Positions 14,977 through 24,016 of a DNA stretch of 64,000 bases are shown here, piece by piece (position 1 is the first letter of the stretch; every line of letters begins with the position of its first letter). Source of the DNA: Salicibibacter cibarius (lineage in GTDB: Bacteria; Bacillota; Bacilli; Bacillales; Marinococcaceae); NCBI RefSeq assembly GCF_016495725.1, contig NZ_CP054705.1, positions 2,232,001 through 2,296,000 on the forward strand, written 5' to 3'. Under the pieces are notes generated by a model. It made no database searches. It saw only the letters and a program-made list of their open reading frames with translations, and was not told where the DNA came from. The position numbers and the translations under genes were made by a program.

Positions 14977-16632
14977 ATGGATGCCGATGTTATTGTCGTT
15001 GGCGCAGGACTCGCGGGATTGGTTGCTACGGCTGAAATTGCTGACGCGGGAAAAAAAGTTTTACTTTTGGATCAAGAACCGGAAGCTTCAATGGGCGGTC
15101 AAGCGTGGTGGTCGTTTGGTGGTTTATTCTTAATTGATTCACCGGAGCAACGCCGCATGGGCATTAAGGATTCTAAAGAACTGGCATGGAAGGATTGGAT
15201 GAGGACGGCGGGTTTCGACCGTGAAGAGGATGAAGATTATTGGGGAAAAAAATGGGCAGAAGCCTATTTGGATTTCGCTGCCGGGGAGAAACGTGAATGG
15301 CTACGCAATTTGGGCGTTCGTTTTTTCCCAGTCGTTAGTTGGGCGGAACGTGGGGGATACCTTGCCGAAGGCTATGGAAATAGTCTCCCTCGCTTTCACA
15401 TCACATGGGGAACAGGTCCGGGACTGGTCGAGCCTTTTGAAAAAAGGGTGCGGGAACATATGAATAACGGAAGGGTTGTTTATCATTCGCGTCATCGCGT
15501 TGACGAACTTATGACCCATAACGGTGCGGTTGTAGGAGTGAGTGGTTCAAAACTTGCACCGAGCCACGTTTCCCGAGGAGAGGAAAGTTCACGTGAAATA
15601 ATCGGAGATTTTGAATACCGATCTGAAGTGGTGCTCGTATCGAGCGGAGGCATTGGTGCGAATTTTGACTTGATTCGTCAAAATTGGCCGAGTCGTCTCG
15701 GTGAACCTCCCAAGCGCATGATTGCCGGAGTGCCGGCCCATGTGGATGGGCGCATGCTTGCCATTACGGAAAATGCAGCTGGGCGTATTGTCAATCGCGA
15801 CCGTATGTGGCATTACACGGAAGGGATTCAAAACTGGAACCCGGTTTGGCCCAAGCACGGCATCCGTATTCTGCCGGGACCTTCCTCGATCTGGCTAGAT
15901 GCCCGAGGACAACGTTTTCCGGCGCCCAATTTCCCTGGTTTTGACACGTTGAGCACATTAGAGGCGATCCAAAAGAGCGGCTACGATTATTCCTGGTTTA
16001 TTTTAACGGAAAAAATCATTGAAAAAGAGTTTGCCCTCTCGGGATCGGAACAAAATCCCGACTTAACGAATAAAAGCATTACACAGGTATTAGGCCGTGT
16101 GAAATCCGGAGCACCCGCTCCTGTACAAGCTTTTAAGGATAAGGGCGAGGATTTTATCGTCGCCGATACCTTGGAAGCACTCGTTTCCGGAATGAATAAT
16201 CTTGTTGAAGAAAAATTATTAAATACAGAACACATTGAAAAACAAATTCGCGCGCGGGATCTTGAACTGGAGAACAAATTTACGGAAGACTTGCAAATGA
16301 TGGCTCTGCGTGGCGCCCGGACCTATTTCGGCGAAAAAATTAGCCGTGTGGCCGCACCTCACAGCATCCTCGATCCGAAAAATGGTCCGTTGATCGCGGT
16401 ACGCTTGAACTTACTCAGTCGCAAAACGTTAGGAGGTTTGCAAACGAATCTATCAGGAGCGGTATTAAACGAGGCAGGGGATGCGATTCCTGGGCTTTAT
16501 GCCGCGGGTGAAGTTTCTGGATTCGGAGGCGGCGGCGTTCACGGATACCGGTCACTGGAAGGAACTTTTCTTGGCGGATGCCTATTTACCGGTCGAACGG
16601 CGGGTCGGGCGATCGCGGAAAAACTAGGGTGA
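14977..16632 (+). CDS. FAD-binding dehydrogenase (fumarate reductase/KsdD flavoprotein family)
   Basis: A 551-aa flavoprotein. The N-terminus DADVIVVGAGLAGLVATAEIADAG is the FAD-binding GxGxxG fold ending in LLLDQE; GGQAWWSFGGL follows. The C-terminal FAD/catalytic part reads GGLQTNLSGAVLNEAGDAIPGLYAAGEVSGFGGGGVHGYRSLEGTFLGGCLFTGRTAG. The overall layout matches the 3-ketosteroid Delta1-dehydrogenase-like FAD-binding dehydrogenases annotated in many bacteria; substrate unknown. No signal peptide, so cytoplasmic. ATG 14977 follows GAGGAGG. Confidence 0.88.
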   Translation: MDADVIVVGAGLAGLVATAEIADAGKKVLLLDQEPEASMGGQAWWSFGGLFLIDSPEQRRMGIKDSKELAWKDWMRTAGFDREEDEDYWGKKWAEAYLDFAAGEKREWLRNLGVRFFPVVSWAERGGYLAEGYGNSLPRFHITWGTGPGLVEPFEKRVREHMNNGRVVYHSRHRVDELMTHNGAVVGVSGSKLAPSHVSRGEESSREIIGDFEYRSEVVLVSSGGIGANFDLIRQNWPSRLGEPPKRMIAGVPAHVDGRMLAITENAAGRIVNRDRMWHYTEGIQNWNPVWPKHGIRILPGPSSIWLDARGQRFPAPNFPGFDTLSTLEAIQKSGYDYSWFILTEKIIEKEFALSGSEQNPDLTNKSITQVLGRVKSGAPAPVQAFKDKGEDFIVADTLEALVSGMNNLVEEKLLNTEHIEKQIRARDLELENKFTEDLQMMALRGARTYFGEKISRVAAPHSILDPKNGPLIAVRLNLLSRKTLGGLQTNLSGAVLNEAGDAIPGLYAAGEVSGFGGGGVHGYRSLEGTFLGGCLFTGRTAGRAIAEKLG

Positions 16633-16659
16633 AAATGTAGCAATATTTATAAATAATTT

Positions 16660-16770
16660 CCATATCCCTCAACACAGCCGTTGAAAGGAAACGTGTGCTT
16701 GAAAAAGACCGCGTCCGTCAAGATCCTGATTTGCTAGAACAACGTGCCACAGCCACTAAGCAGTCTTAAT
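16660..16770 (+). pseudogene. Possible short coding remnant
   Basis: An open frame without a convincing start reads LNTAVERKRVLEKDRVRQDP and ends ATATKQS-stop. It looks like the tail of a lost protein rather than random sequence, but it is short and unassigned. Confidence 0.2.
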
Positions 16771-16796
16771 CTACACGTGGATGTTAGCACAACTCT

Positions 16797-16830
16797 AAAC
16801 CCCCTTGTTGCTAAGCAGCAAGGGGGTTTT
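16797..16830. terminator. Bidirectional terminator between convergent genes
   Basis: AAACCCCCTTGTTGCT pairs with AGCAGCAAGGGGGTTTT (16797-16830) around a short loop, with A-rich and T-rich flanks. It serves the forward FAD dehydrogenase region and the reverse copper ATPase gene. Confidence 0.85.
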
Positions 16831-16861
16831 AAATATTTGGCAAGGCAGATGCCCGGAACAT

Positions 16862-18922
16862 TTATTTCATTTTAAGCATCTGTGCATTGATCGCTACAAT
16901 AACCGTACTTAAAGACATAAGGACTGCACCTATGGCAGGATCAAGCAGAAATCCCCATCCAGCTAGCACGCCTGCCGCGAGTGGAATCGCGACAATGTTG
17001 TAGCCGGCAGCCCACCATAGGTTTTGAATCATCTTGCGATAAGTGACCTTTGATAGATCGACAATGGATACAACATCGAGGGGGTCACTATTGACGAGCA
17101 CAACATCAGCTGTTTCCATGGCAACGTCCGTGCCTGCTCCAACGGCAACGCCGAGATCGGCATTCGCAAGCGCGGGCGCATCATTAATGCCATCCCCTGT
17201 CATACCGACACGTTTTCCGTTTTTCTTTAATTCCTTCACTTTTTCCGCTTTTTCATGCGGAAGTACTTCAGCGATGACTTGGTCAATGCCAATTTGCTTG
17301 GCTACTTCCTGCGCCACTTTTTCATTGTCTCCGGTTAGCATCACGGTTTCGATCCCCATTTGATGCAAACGATCAACGGCTTCTTTTGCGGATGTCTTTA
17401 CAACATCAGCCAAAGCAATGGCTCCGAGTAAGGTTTGCCCTTCAAGGACGAAAACAACGGTTTTGCCTGCTTCCGCAAGTTTGGAAAAGCGCGCCTTATC
17501 GTGGCTGATGCCCTCCCTTTGCAGATAACCCGGGCTAACGACCGAAATCGTCTTGCCGTCGACGTTTCCGGTAATGCCCGATCCGGTCATCGAATCAAAT
17601 GCTTCCGGTTGAGGGATATTGATGTTTTCTTCTTTTCCTTTCGCGACAATGCCGGCAGCAATCGGGTGCTCCGATTGCGACTCCAACGAGGCCGCGAGCC
17701 TTAGCAATGTCTCCTCGGATACGTTTTCTTCCGGGATAATGTCCGTGACTCCGAACTCCCCGTGCGTTAACGTTCCGGTTTTGTCAAAAATCATCGTGTC
17801 AACCCTTCGGGCGCTTTCAAATCCAATGCGGTTGCGAATGAATAACCCTTTTTGAGCTGAAATTCCCGTGGAACGGGCGGCCACTAATGGAATCGCGAGA
17901 CCGAGGGCGTGCGGGCAAGAAATAACAAGCACGGTAACCATTCGGGTGACCGCAAAATTTGTATCCACACCAAGGGCCATCCAAGTGCTGAAGGTTACGA
18001 TTCCGGCAACAACAGCAACGTAGAACAGTAGACTGGCGGCGCGGTCCGAAAGCATCTGGGTCTTTGATTTGCTTTCCTGGGCCTCTTTGACGAGTTGCAC
18101 CACTTGCGATAGATACCCTTCATCGCTTGTTTTGGAAACTTCGATTGTTAAAGAACCGGATGAGTTAATAGACCCGCCAATCACTTCGTCTCCATCACTT
18201 TTTTCAACAGGCTCGGATTCCCCTGTAAGCATCGATTCATTGATCGAGGATTTTCCATGTAAAATATGGCCATCTGCCGGTATTTTTTCACCTGGTTTAA
18301 TAAGAAGACGGTCGCCCTTTTTAAGATCAGACACAGCGATGGTCATGGTTTGGTCGTTCTCATCGAGCTTATTGGCTTCTTGAGGCATAAGTTCCACAAG
18401 GGATTCAAGGGAATCGGATGCTTTCATCACGGATTTCATCTCAACCCAGTGGCCAAGAAGCATGATGGCCACCAGTGTGGCCAGTTCCCAGAAGAAGTCC
18501 ATCCCTTCAAGCCCAAAGACCGTAGCGGCACTGTAGACATACGCAACGGTGATGGCAAACCCGATGAGGGTCATCATTCCTGGGGCTTTATCTTTGATCT
18601 CGCTAACAAGCCCTGTTAAAAATGGCCAACCTCCGTAGACGAAAACGATGGTTGCCAAGATGAGTTCAACGGCTGTATCGCCGGGAAACGCAACCGTGTA
18701 ATTAAAAAACAGCTGAATCATATCGGACAATATGATAATCGGGATAGCGAGAATAACTGTAACGAAAAAGCGTTTTTTAAAGTCGGCCATCATATCGCCG
18801 TGATCGCCATGTCCGTGGTGACCGTGACCGGAATGATCGCCATGATGGTCATGCGCATGGTGTTCATGATGATCATGATGATCGTTTTGTTCGTGATGTT
18901 CGTGATGATTATTATTGGCCAT
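16862..18922 (-). CDS. copB: Copper-translocating P-type ATPase, CopB type (P1B-3)
   Basis: A 686-aa metal pump. The first 45 residues are a His/Asp-rich tail (repeated HHDHHEHH-like blocks) thought to bind metal. Then transmembrane helices, actuator motif LTGESEPVEK, the CPH intramembrane motif in VISCPHALGLAIP, phosphorylation site DKTGTLTHGE, and hinge TGDGINDAPALANADLG. CPH rather than CPC is characteristic of CopB-class pumps, which export copper (Cu+ or Cu2+). A GGAGGAGATATA leader precedes ATG 18922. A CsoR-like palindrome just upstream suggests copper-induced expression, though no csoR gene is in the window. Confidence 0.92.
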   Translation of the reverse strand: MANNNHHEHHEQNDHHDHHEHHAHDHHGDHSGHGHHGHGDHGDMMADFKKRFFVTVILAIPIIILSDMIQLFFNYTVAFPGDTAVELILATIVFVYGGWPFLTGLVSEIKDKAPGMMTLIGFAITVAYVYSAATVFGLEGMDFFWELATLVAIMLLGHWVEMKSVMKASDSLESLVELMPQEANKLDENDQTMTIAVSDLKKGDRLLIKPGEKIPADGHILHGKSSINESMLTGESEPVEKSDGDEVIGGSINSSGSLTIEVSKTSDEGYLSQVVQLVKEAQESKSKTQMLSDRAASLLFYVAVVAGIVTFSTWMALGVDTNFAVTRMVTVLVISCPHALGLAIPLVAARSTGISAQKGLFIRNRIGFESARRVDTMIFDKTGTLTHGEFGVTDIIPEENVSEETLLRLAASLESQSEHPIAAGIVAKGKEENINIPQPEAFDSMTGSGITGNVDGKTISVVSPGYLQREGISHDKARFSKLAEAGKTVVFVLEGQTLLGAIALADVVKTSAKEAVDRLHQMGIETVMLTGDNEKVAQEVAKQIGIDQVIAEVLPHEKAEKVKELKKNGKRVGMTGDGINDAPALANADLGVAVGAGTDVAMETADVVLVNSDPLDVVSIVDLSKVTYRKMIQNLWWAAGYNIVAIPLAAGVLAGWGFLLDPAIGAVLMSLSTVIVAINAQMLKMK

Positions 18923-18945
18923 TATATCTCCTCCTTATAAATCTA

Positions 18946-18962
18946 ATACCCTGTATGGGTAT
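18946..18962. promoter_or_regulatory. CsoR-like operator upstream of copB
   Basis: ATACCC (18946-18951), 5-bp centre, GGGTAT (18957-18962): a perfect inverted repeat of the TACCC...GGGTA type bound by CsoR repressors, 24 bp from the copB start. Function inferred. Confidence 0.6.
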
Positions 18963-19035
18963 AAACAAAACATACTTATTTTATCTTGTCAATATAGGTT
19001 TTACCATAGACCCAACGTTTATGACTTGCGTTTCG

Positions 19036-19066
19036 GAATAATCCCAGAGACGCAATGGGATTATTC
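19036..19066. repeat. Perfect 11-bp inverted repeat, function unknown
   Basis: GAATAATCCCA (19036-19046) and TGGGATTATTC (19056-19066) with a 9-nt loop, in the 386-bp gap between copB and the VOC gene. No T-run follows on either strand, so it is not an obvious terminator. The rest of this gap shows no gene. Confidence 0.5.
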
Positions 19067-19308
19067 GAATGGGAATGTTTGTTACTGGCAAGAAAACAAT
19101 TATTTATTATATATTACGGGGGTAAGGTATATAATTTATGACATGGGCCACCAAGAACAGCTAACCATGGAATAAACGGCGCACTTAATATTTTTTCCTT
19201 GATTGGTATTACATTTCATTAAGCTTTTTATTTTATCAGCTAGGATGGTCAGCGCAAAAGAGCAGCAGATGGTATAATGAAGATAAAATAAAAAAGAAGG
19301 TGTTTCTA

Positions 19309-19743
19309 ATGGTTGGAGTCGAGATTAATATGATTGTAACAGACAGTTTGCGTGCATTGGAGTTATACGAGAAAATATTTGAGACCGAGCGTGTTGAGGT
19401 TACGGATTTTTCGAAAGGGGAAAATGAAGTCATTTTTAGCCTGTATGGGGTACGTTTTCACATGTTGGATGAAAACCCTGAATTCGGGTTGAATGCACCA
19501 AATGATGATGACAATAAAACCATTTCGTTTAACATCATGGTTCCCGACATTAAAGAAACATTCTCAAAAGCGATCACCCACGGCTGTACGGAGATGCAAG
19601 CGGTAACTGACCTGCCTGATTACGGTGTGTCAAATGCCATTTTTATCGACCCTTTCGGCTATGTGTGGATGCTCCATCAAGTCCATAAAGAAGTGAGTTT
19701 TGAAGAACGTGTGCGCCTTTGGGAGGAAAAAAGGGAGGATTAA
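19309..19743 (+). CDS. VOC family protein (glyoxalase/PhnB-like)
   Basis: A 144-aa single-domain protein: MVGVEINMIVTDSLRALELYEKIF, VIFSLYGVRFHMLDENPEFG and FIDPFGYVWMLHQV show the beta-alpha-beta-beta-beta units of the vicinal oxygen chelate fold; the closest style is PhnB/DUF-type VOC proteins. Substrate unknown. ATG 19309 follows AGAAGG at 8 nt; the in-frame start at 19300 is less well placed. Followed by a small unassigned ORF. Confidence 0.8.
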   Translation: MVGVEINMIVTDSLRALELYEKIFETERVEVTDFSKGENEVIFSLYGVRFHMLDENPEFGLNAPNDDDNKTISFNIMVPDIKETFSKAITHGCTEMQAVTDLPDYGVSNAIFIDPFGYVWMLHQVHKEVSFEERVRLWEEKRED

Positions 19744-19754
19744 CCATAAAAACA

Positions 19755-19847
19755 ATGAGGCATATTAGAATAAAAAAGAAGGAAGTTATCCAACCGGGAG
19801 ATTTAACGTCCCTGATTCGTGAAGCCGTGGCATTGAATGAGGAGTAA
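19755..19847 (+). CDS. Very small ORF (30 aa), possibly a gene remnant
   Basis: ATG 19755 reads MRHIRIKKKEVIQPGDLTSL and ends ALNEE-stop. Basic start and helical tail; no clear ribosome binding site. It looks like the first part of a longer lost protein. Confidence 0.2.
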   Translation: MRHIRIKKKEVIQPGDLTSLIREAVALNEE

Positions 19848-19948
19848 GATTGTTTGACAGGGTATATCACAACAAATGGTGAACCAACTGGGGAATGCCT
19901 TTCCATACTATCATTCGATTTCATGTCTTAAAAAAGGAGGATACCTAC

Positions 19949-20530
19949 ATGGCAAAGAGTAATAGTGACAGCCTTAAAAAGGAGTTGTCACCGGAAGAAT
20001 GTGAAGCGTTACTTCGGGTATTGAAAGAGCGCTTTGAGAACAACATGCATCGCCATAAAGGTTTTGAATGGGCCAATGTCCAAGCAAAACTGGAAGCTAA
20101 GCCTGACAAGCTATGGTCGCTCCGTGAAATGGAAAGAACAGACGGTGAACCGGATGTTGTTGCTTATGGTGAGGAGACGAACGACATTATTTTTTGCGAT
20201 TGTTCACAGGAAAGCCCTAAAGGTCGCAGAAGTGTATGCTATGATCGTGAAGCATTAGAGTCAAGGAAAAAACATAAACCGGAAAACAACGCTATCGATA
20301 TGGCAACTGCCATGGGTATTGAACTTTTAACAGAAAACCAATATCGATCGTTGCAGAAACTGCAAAATTTTGATATGAAAACATCAAGTTGGGTACAAAC
20401 ACCTTCCGATATTAGAGAACTCGGTGGCGCGATTTTTTGTGATTATCGGTACGGACATGTTTTCGTTTATCATAACGGAGCAGAATCTTACTATGGTGCC
20501 AGAGGATTTCGTGGCTCGCTTAGGGTCTAA
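19949..20530 (+). CDS. DUF4256 family protein
   Basis: A 193-aa soluble protein starting at ATG 19949 after AAAAGGAGG. Characteristic stretches include ECEALLRVLKERFENNMHRH, GFEWANVQAKLEA, SLREMERTDGEPDVV, DCSQESPKGRRSVCYDREAL and YHNGAESYYGARGFRG, which I recognise as DUF4256. No function is established. Single gene. The following 286 bases (20531-20816) contain no gene I can support, only a CCCCTGT/ACAGGGG hairpin near 20757-20782. Confidence 0.75.
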   Translation: MAKSNSDSLKKELSPEECEALLRVLKERFENNMHRHKGFEWANVQAKLEAKPDKLWSLREMERTDGEPDVVAYGEETNDIIFCDCSQESPKGRRSVCYDREALESRKKHKPENNAIDMATAMGIELLTENQYRSLQKLQNFDMKTSSWVQTPSDIRELGGAIFCDYRYGHVFVYHNGAESYYGARGFRGSLRV

Positions 20531-20816
20531 GTTTTCTGCGGCACTTACATGTGTCTGTCTGGGCATAGATAAGTTAAGGATAGGTTTTGATTTCCATCTT
20601 CAATAATATACTAGTTATTAGTCAATGTCCAAAATATGGTGAAACAAAAAAGACAAGTAAAACAGGTTCTGCAACGACACATCGCTTTATCCATCGACGA
20701 TTTTATCGTGAGACATCTCAGTATATTATGGGATAGGGATTGCGCATGATACGGAACCCCTGTTCACTACAAGAGACAGGGGAGCAAGATTGTATAGTTT
20801 ACACCGCTATACCTCA

Positions 20817-21121
20817 CTAAAAAATTTCCCGCAAATCAACTTGAAATCCGTTCAGCGCTGTTGATTTTGCAATACCTTCACTCTTTAGAATGTCAGCTTG
20901 CTGATAGTTTTCATATCAGCAAGTTCATCTCGATGCAATTTAATATCATAAGGGGCACTGAAGACTTCGCAATTTCCACCTTCAAGAAAATTAAATAATT
21001 TCGCCTGCAGTCTGGAAGAAATTTGTTGATGTCGTGTTGATGGTGAAGGTGACATGAAAACGATACCATCAACGTATTCCAATATACGGTCTGTTTGTTC
21101 GCGCATTTCATAAAATGTTTC
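20817..21121 (-). pseudogene. Uma2 family endonuclease, internally deleted
   Basis: The reverse strand encodes IETFYEMREQTDRILEYVDGIVFMSPSPSTRHQQISSRL and FSAPYDIKLHRDEL, the N-terminal part of Uma2 (DUF820) PD-(D/E)XK-like proteins. It then loses frame after ADMKTISK; the family's C-terminus reappears in another frame as EGIAKSTALNGFQVDLREIF-stop (to 20817). The central catalytic part is deleted, so it is non-functional. Confidence 0.75.
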
Positions 21122-21261
21122 GATACCTACATTTGTATCCTTATGGGCTTATTATATCATAGAAGGAAGCGATCTTAACCGCGATTGATAGTCAAGAAAA
21201 CCAGCTTTATTTTTAAAAAGTTGATGATTTTAAAAAAATTCCCCAATCCCACATGTTTATG

Positions 21262-21283
21262 TTATCATTATATATAATGATAA
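21262..21283. promoter_or_regulatory. Perfect 22-bp palindrome upstream of the HTH regulator
   Basis: The half-site TTATCATTATA (21262-21272) is followed directly by its exact inverse (21273-21283). It contains a TATAAT-like -10 region and ends 27 bp before the regulator ATG. Likely operator for autoregulation by the adjacent ArsR-like protein; inference from position and symmetry. Confidence 0.6.
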
Positions 21284-21309
21284 TAATAAAAAGGCAGGAG
21301 ATTCTTTTA

Positions 21310-21849
21310 ATGAGCAAATCAAAAGTAGATATTATCTTACACCCGGTGCGGATGAGGATCATTCAAATGTTAATCGGACGTGATCAAACCGTTCAAGAGT
21401 TAAAAGAACGACTCACTGATCTTCCGCAAGCAACCTTATACAGACATCTAAACATTTTGAAAGAACATGAAATTGTATCTGTGGCAAAAGAACGTAAAAT
21501 TAGGGGGGCTATTGAGAAAACATACACGTTAATAACAGATCAAGCTCGACTTTCCGGGAAAGAAGCCAACAAAATTAGCATCGAAGACCATAAGCAGTAT
21601 TTTCTGAAATACACGGCCAATCTGTTTCACCAAGTAGAAGCTTACTTTGAAGGAGACTATGATATCGAAAAAGATGGTTTCGGTTATAACCAAGTCGATG
21701 TCTATGCTAATGATGACGAATACCAACAGATGACAAATGAAATTGGAAATATTTTAGAAAAATATGCAAAACAAGAGCCGCGTGCAGATCGACGTAAACG
21801 AACATTAGCGACCATCTTAATTCCCGAGACTCATAAACATGAAGAATAA
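21310..21849 (+). CDS. ArsR-like winged-helix transcriptional regulator
   Basis: A 179-aa protein starting at ATG 21310 after GGCAGGAG. Residues 1-75 form an ArsR-type winged helix (VDIILHPVRMRIIQMLIGRDQ, LPQATLYRHLNILKEHEIVSVAKER). The C-terminal half (HKQYFLKYTANLFHQVEAYF...) resembles the regulator domain of HTH_20 proteins; no Cys metal site is visible, so metal sensing is unlikely. First gene of a tight three- or four-gene run with a small membrane protein and a YbjQ-like protein, and probably controls it. Confidence 0.8.
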   Translation: MSKSKVDIILHPVRMRIIQMLIGRDQTVQELKERLTDLPQATLYRHLNILKEHEIVSVAKERKIRGAIEKTYTLITDQARLSGKEANKISIEDHKQYFLKYTANLFHQVEAYFEGDYDIEKDGFGYNQVDVYANDDEYQQMTNEIGNILEKYAKQEPRADRRKRTLATILIPETHKHEE

Positions 21850-21867
21850 GCGAGGCGAACGTAACGT

Positions 21868-22074
21868 ATGCGGATAATTTTAAAGTATACTCTTATGTTT
21901 CTCTCTATCTTTGCCCAAACAGGCACTCTCGTATATGCATTCATTGATCTGTCTCAAGTATGGTGGTTGGCAGGCGTTTATGTTATTGCACTACTTTTGC
22001 TCATTGTGATTTTGATTGTTGAAAAAAGAATAGAAAAAAGAGAGGAAGATAAGTATGTTAATCGCGACTACTGA
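21868..22074 (+). CDS. Small two-helix membrane protein (68 aa)
   Basis: MRIILKYTLMFLSIFAQTGTLVYAF and WWLAGVYVIALLLLIVILIV are two hydrophobic segments, followed by a charged tail KRIEKREEDKY. Unassigned. It starts 18 bp after the regulator stop and its 3' end overlaps the next gene by 20 bp, so the three are cotranscribed and coupled. Confidence 0.65.
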   Translation: MRIILKYTLMFLSIFAQTGTLVYAFIDLSQVWWLAGVYVIALLLLIVILIVEKRIEKREEDKYVNRDY

Positions 22075-22384
22075 TCAACTGGAAAATCACCACGTACAGG
22101 AGGTCATTGGCTATGTAAAAGGAAATGCAATTAAAACGAAACACCTCGGCAATGATATTATGGCTTCGTTGAAAGCTTTGGTTGGCGGAGAAATTAGAGA
22201 ATATGACGATATGTTAAATCAGGCGAGACAAATGGCGATAAGCCGTATGGTTCAGGAAGCGGAAGAGAAGGGAGCCAATGCGATTATTGGTTTTCGCATG
22301 CAAAACTCTGCCATTATGAAAAGCGCATCAGAAATCGTAGCATATGGAACCGGGGTGAAAATCGAGTTCCCCCCGAACGGTTAG
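22055..22384 (+). CDS. YbjQ/UPF0145 family protein
   Basis: A 109-aa protein: LIATTDQLENHHVQEVIGYVKGNAIKTKHLG, then ARQMAISRMVQEAEEKGANAIIGFRMQ and ASEIVAYGTGVKIE are the conserved blocks of the YbjQ (UPF0145, putative heavy-metal-binding or Bacillus-type stress) family; it forms pentameric rings in solved homologues, function open. ATG 22055 follows GAGGAAGAT inside the upstream gene. Part of the regulator-membrane-YbjQ operon. Confidence 0.8.
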   Translation: MLIATTDQLENHHVQEVIGYVKGNAIKTKHLGNDIMASLKALVGGEIREYDDMLNQARQMAISRMVQEAEEKGANAIIGFRMQNSAIMKSASEIVAYGTGVKIEFPPNG

Positions 22385-22404
22385 ATCATGACGTATCAGA
22401 AGAA

Positions 22405-22578
22405 ATGGATCATGCGTCGACGGAAGCCATTACCAATACTATGATTGATCCGACATCGCCATCGGTGCTTCACCTTCATAGTGATGAAGATGACGGGTAC
22501 ATCTCGTTTGCGGTGGTATTAGCTACCGTTTTATCAGGGGTTTTCTCTATGATGGTTTTACAATATTTTTTTGGATAA
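22405..22578 (+). CDS. Small protein with one C-terminal membrane segment (57 aa)
   Basis: From ATG 22405 the product reads MDHASTEAITNTMIDPTSPS, an acidic linker LHLHSDEDDGYI and a hydrophobic tail FAVVLATVLSGVFSMMVLQYF. It begins 20 bp after the YbjQ-like stop. The ribosome binding site is weak, so it could be a frameshifted C-terminal extension of the gene before it. Too short for general ORF lists. Confidence 0.4.
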   Translation: MDHASTEAITNTMIDPTSPSVLHLHSDEDDGYISFAVVLATVLSGVFSMMVLQYFFG

Positions 22579-22653
22579 AAAAATATATATTTATGAAAGG
22601 AATTAACGGACTGTGCATTTAAATGTGACAGTGGAATTTAATCCACATTGCCA

Positions 22654-23277
22654 CTAGACAATGGTCGGGATGATGCCGCCTTCCATTCGGAGGGCTGCCC
22701 CCCTGATAGCGGTGGAGTATGGACTGGCTAAAAATGCGGCCACTCTGCCGATTTCTATAGGACGGATGAATTTTTGAAGAGTGGCACCAGGTATATTTTC
22801 AGCGATAAATTCTCGTTCAATTTCTTCGAAGGTTTTATTTGGATCAGTATTGTTGTTTTCTAAAAGGTGTTTGACATTATCCGATAGAGTAGTTCCGGGT
22901 AAAATGGTGTTTACAGAAATGTCCCTGCCTTTTGTTAATAATGATAAAGATTTTGAAAGTGATAATATCATCGACTTTGTGACCGTGTATTGCGGCATAC
23001 CACCGGATGGCATCACCGCCTGGTCACTGCTGATGAAAATGATGCGTCCAAAGTCATTTTCCATCATTTTATTCCGGTAAAATCGGGATAATCGATCCGC
23101 CACCAAAAAATTCGTATTGAAATAGTGGTTCCAGGTCTCTTTTGTAATGTCTTCGTACGACATCATTTCATAAATGCCAAGATTATTGATCAGAATATCC
23201 ACTTCAGGCACATCACCCATAATATTTTCCATATCTTTTTGATCTGCAAGGTTTCCGAATGCGCTTTTTGGATGGGT
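22654..23277 (-). pseudogene. Short-chain dehydrogenase/reductase lacking its N-terminus
   Basis: The reverse strand encodes LADQKDMENIMGDVPEVDILINNLGIYEMM, RIIFISSDQAVMPSGG, catalytic YTVTK and a C-terminal GAALRMEGGIIPTIV, all standard SDR features. The first 55-60 residues with the TGxxxGxG cofactor loop are absent; coding similarity stops near 23277, where unrelated sequence begins. A 192-aa ORF starting at 23232 remains but would not bind NAD(P). Confidence 0.75.
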
Positions 23278-23281
23278 GTCG

Positions 23282-23691
23282 CTTTACAACAAGCGTTGGA
23301 ATAAGTCCAGGATGAAGAACGCGAGCAGGAATATCACGGGCAGGCAGGGGTGACGGCGGAGCGTTTTGTAGAGGCGTATTTCACGTATGAAGGAAATCCT
23401 GTTCGTGAAAATGTTGAACCCTATGCGGATGTCCATGTACTGGATGATTTACAGTTTGAAGAACCGGAGATGGGATATGACGATATGGGGGCTGTGCAAT
23501 CAAGCGTTGAAGATGTCGACGTTTATTATGGGCCGTCGACGGACAATCAGCAGGACATTGTCATTCATTTTGATAATGCCATTCGTGTGGATGGGGTTGA
23601 TACGAGCACCTATTCCATATTGGACATGGATATGGTTTTATCGGAGGAAACATGGAAAGTTGAAGCGTTGCATTTTTACCAGTTGCCATAG
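23282..23691 (+). pseudogene. Hypothetical protein fragment (5'-truncated)
   Basis: The readable part is 113 aa (VTAERFVEAYFTYEGNPVRENV ... ETWKVEALHFYQLP), acidic and probably extracytoplasmic. In the same frame upstream, ALQQALE is followed by a TAA stop and VQDEEREQEYHGQAG, so the gene is cut at the junction with the SDR fragment and carries a stop. No ribosome binding site precedes GTG 23350. Family unknown. Confidence 0.5.
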
Positions 23692-23710
23692 GGAACGAGA
23701 TAACCGCTTA

Positions 23711-23978
23711 TGAAAAAGAAAGTGGAATGATGTTCCCCTCTTTATGATGTTAACAGCTTGCGGATTAAATCCCGATGAGAGGCGAAAGTTGTGGAATTGA
23801 TGACGTCGGAGAAATGTGAAACGATCATGTTTATCCGAATCACGGGGCAATTGCTCTTGGAATAGAGCAAATTAATGAATTGTTTGGTATCTACCTACGC
23901 CGTAGTCGGACAAGACAGGCTATTCACATAAAATACGCTAGAATGTATGTAGTGTTTTTTGGTGATATCGATTTATAA
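23711..23978 (+). pseudogene. Decayed lipoprotein fragment
   Basis: Fragments in shifting frames: ATGAAAAAGAAAGTG (MKKKV), then LFMMLTACGLNPDERR, a lipobox-like LTAC-G, then a stop and later VYPNHGAIALGIEQINELFG ending at 23978. This looks like a lipoprotein gene with at least two frameshifts. Family not recognised. Confidence 0.35.
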
Positions 23979-24016
23979 TTATTATTCGTTCTTCATTAAT
24001 TTCTATGATATGATAT

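Noticed and set aside
20424-20606. 60-aa forward ORF
   Set aside because: Most of it lies in another frame of the DUF4256 gene.
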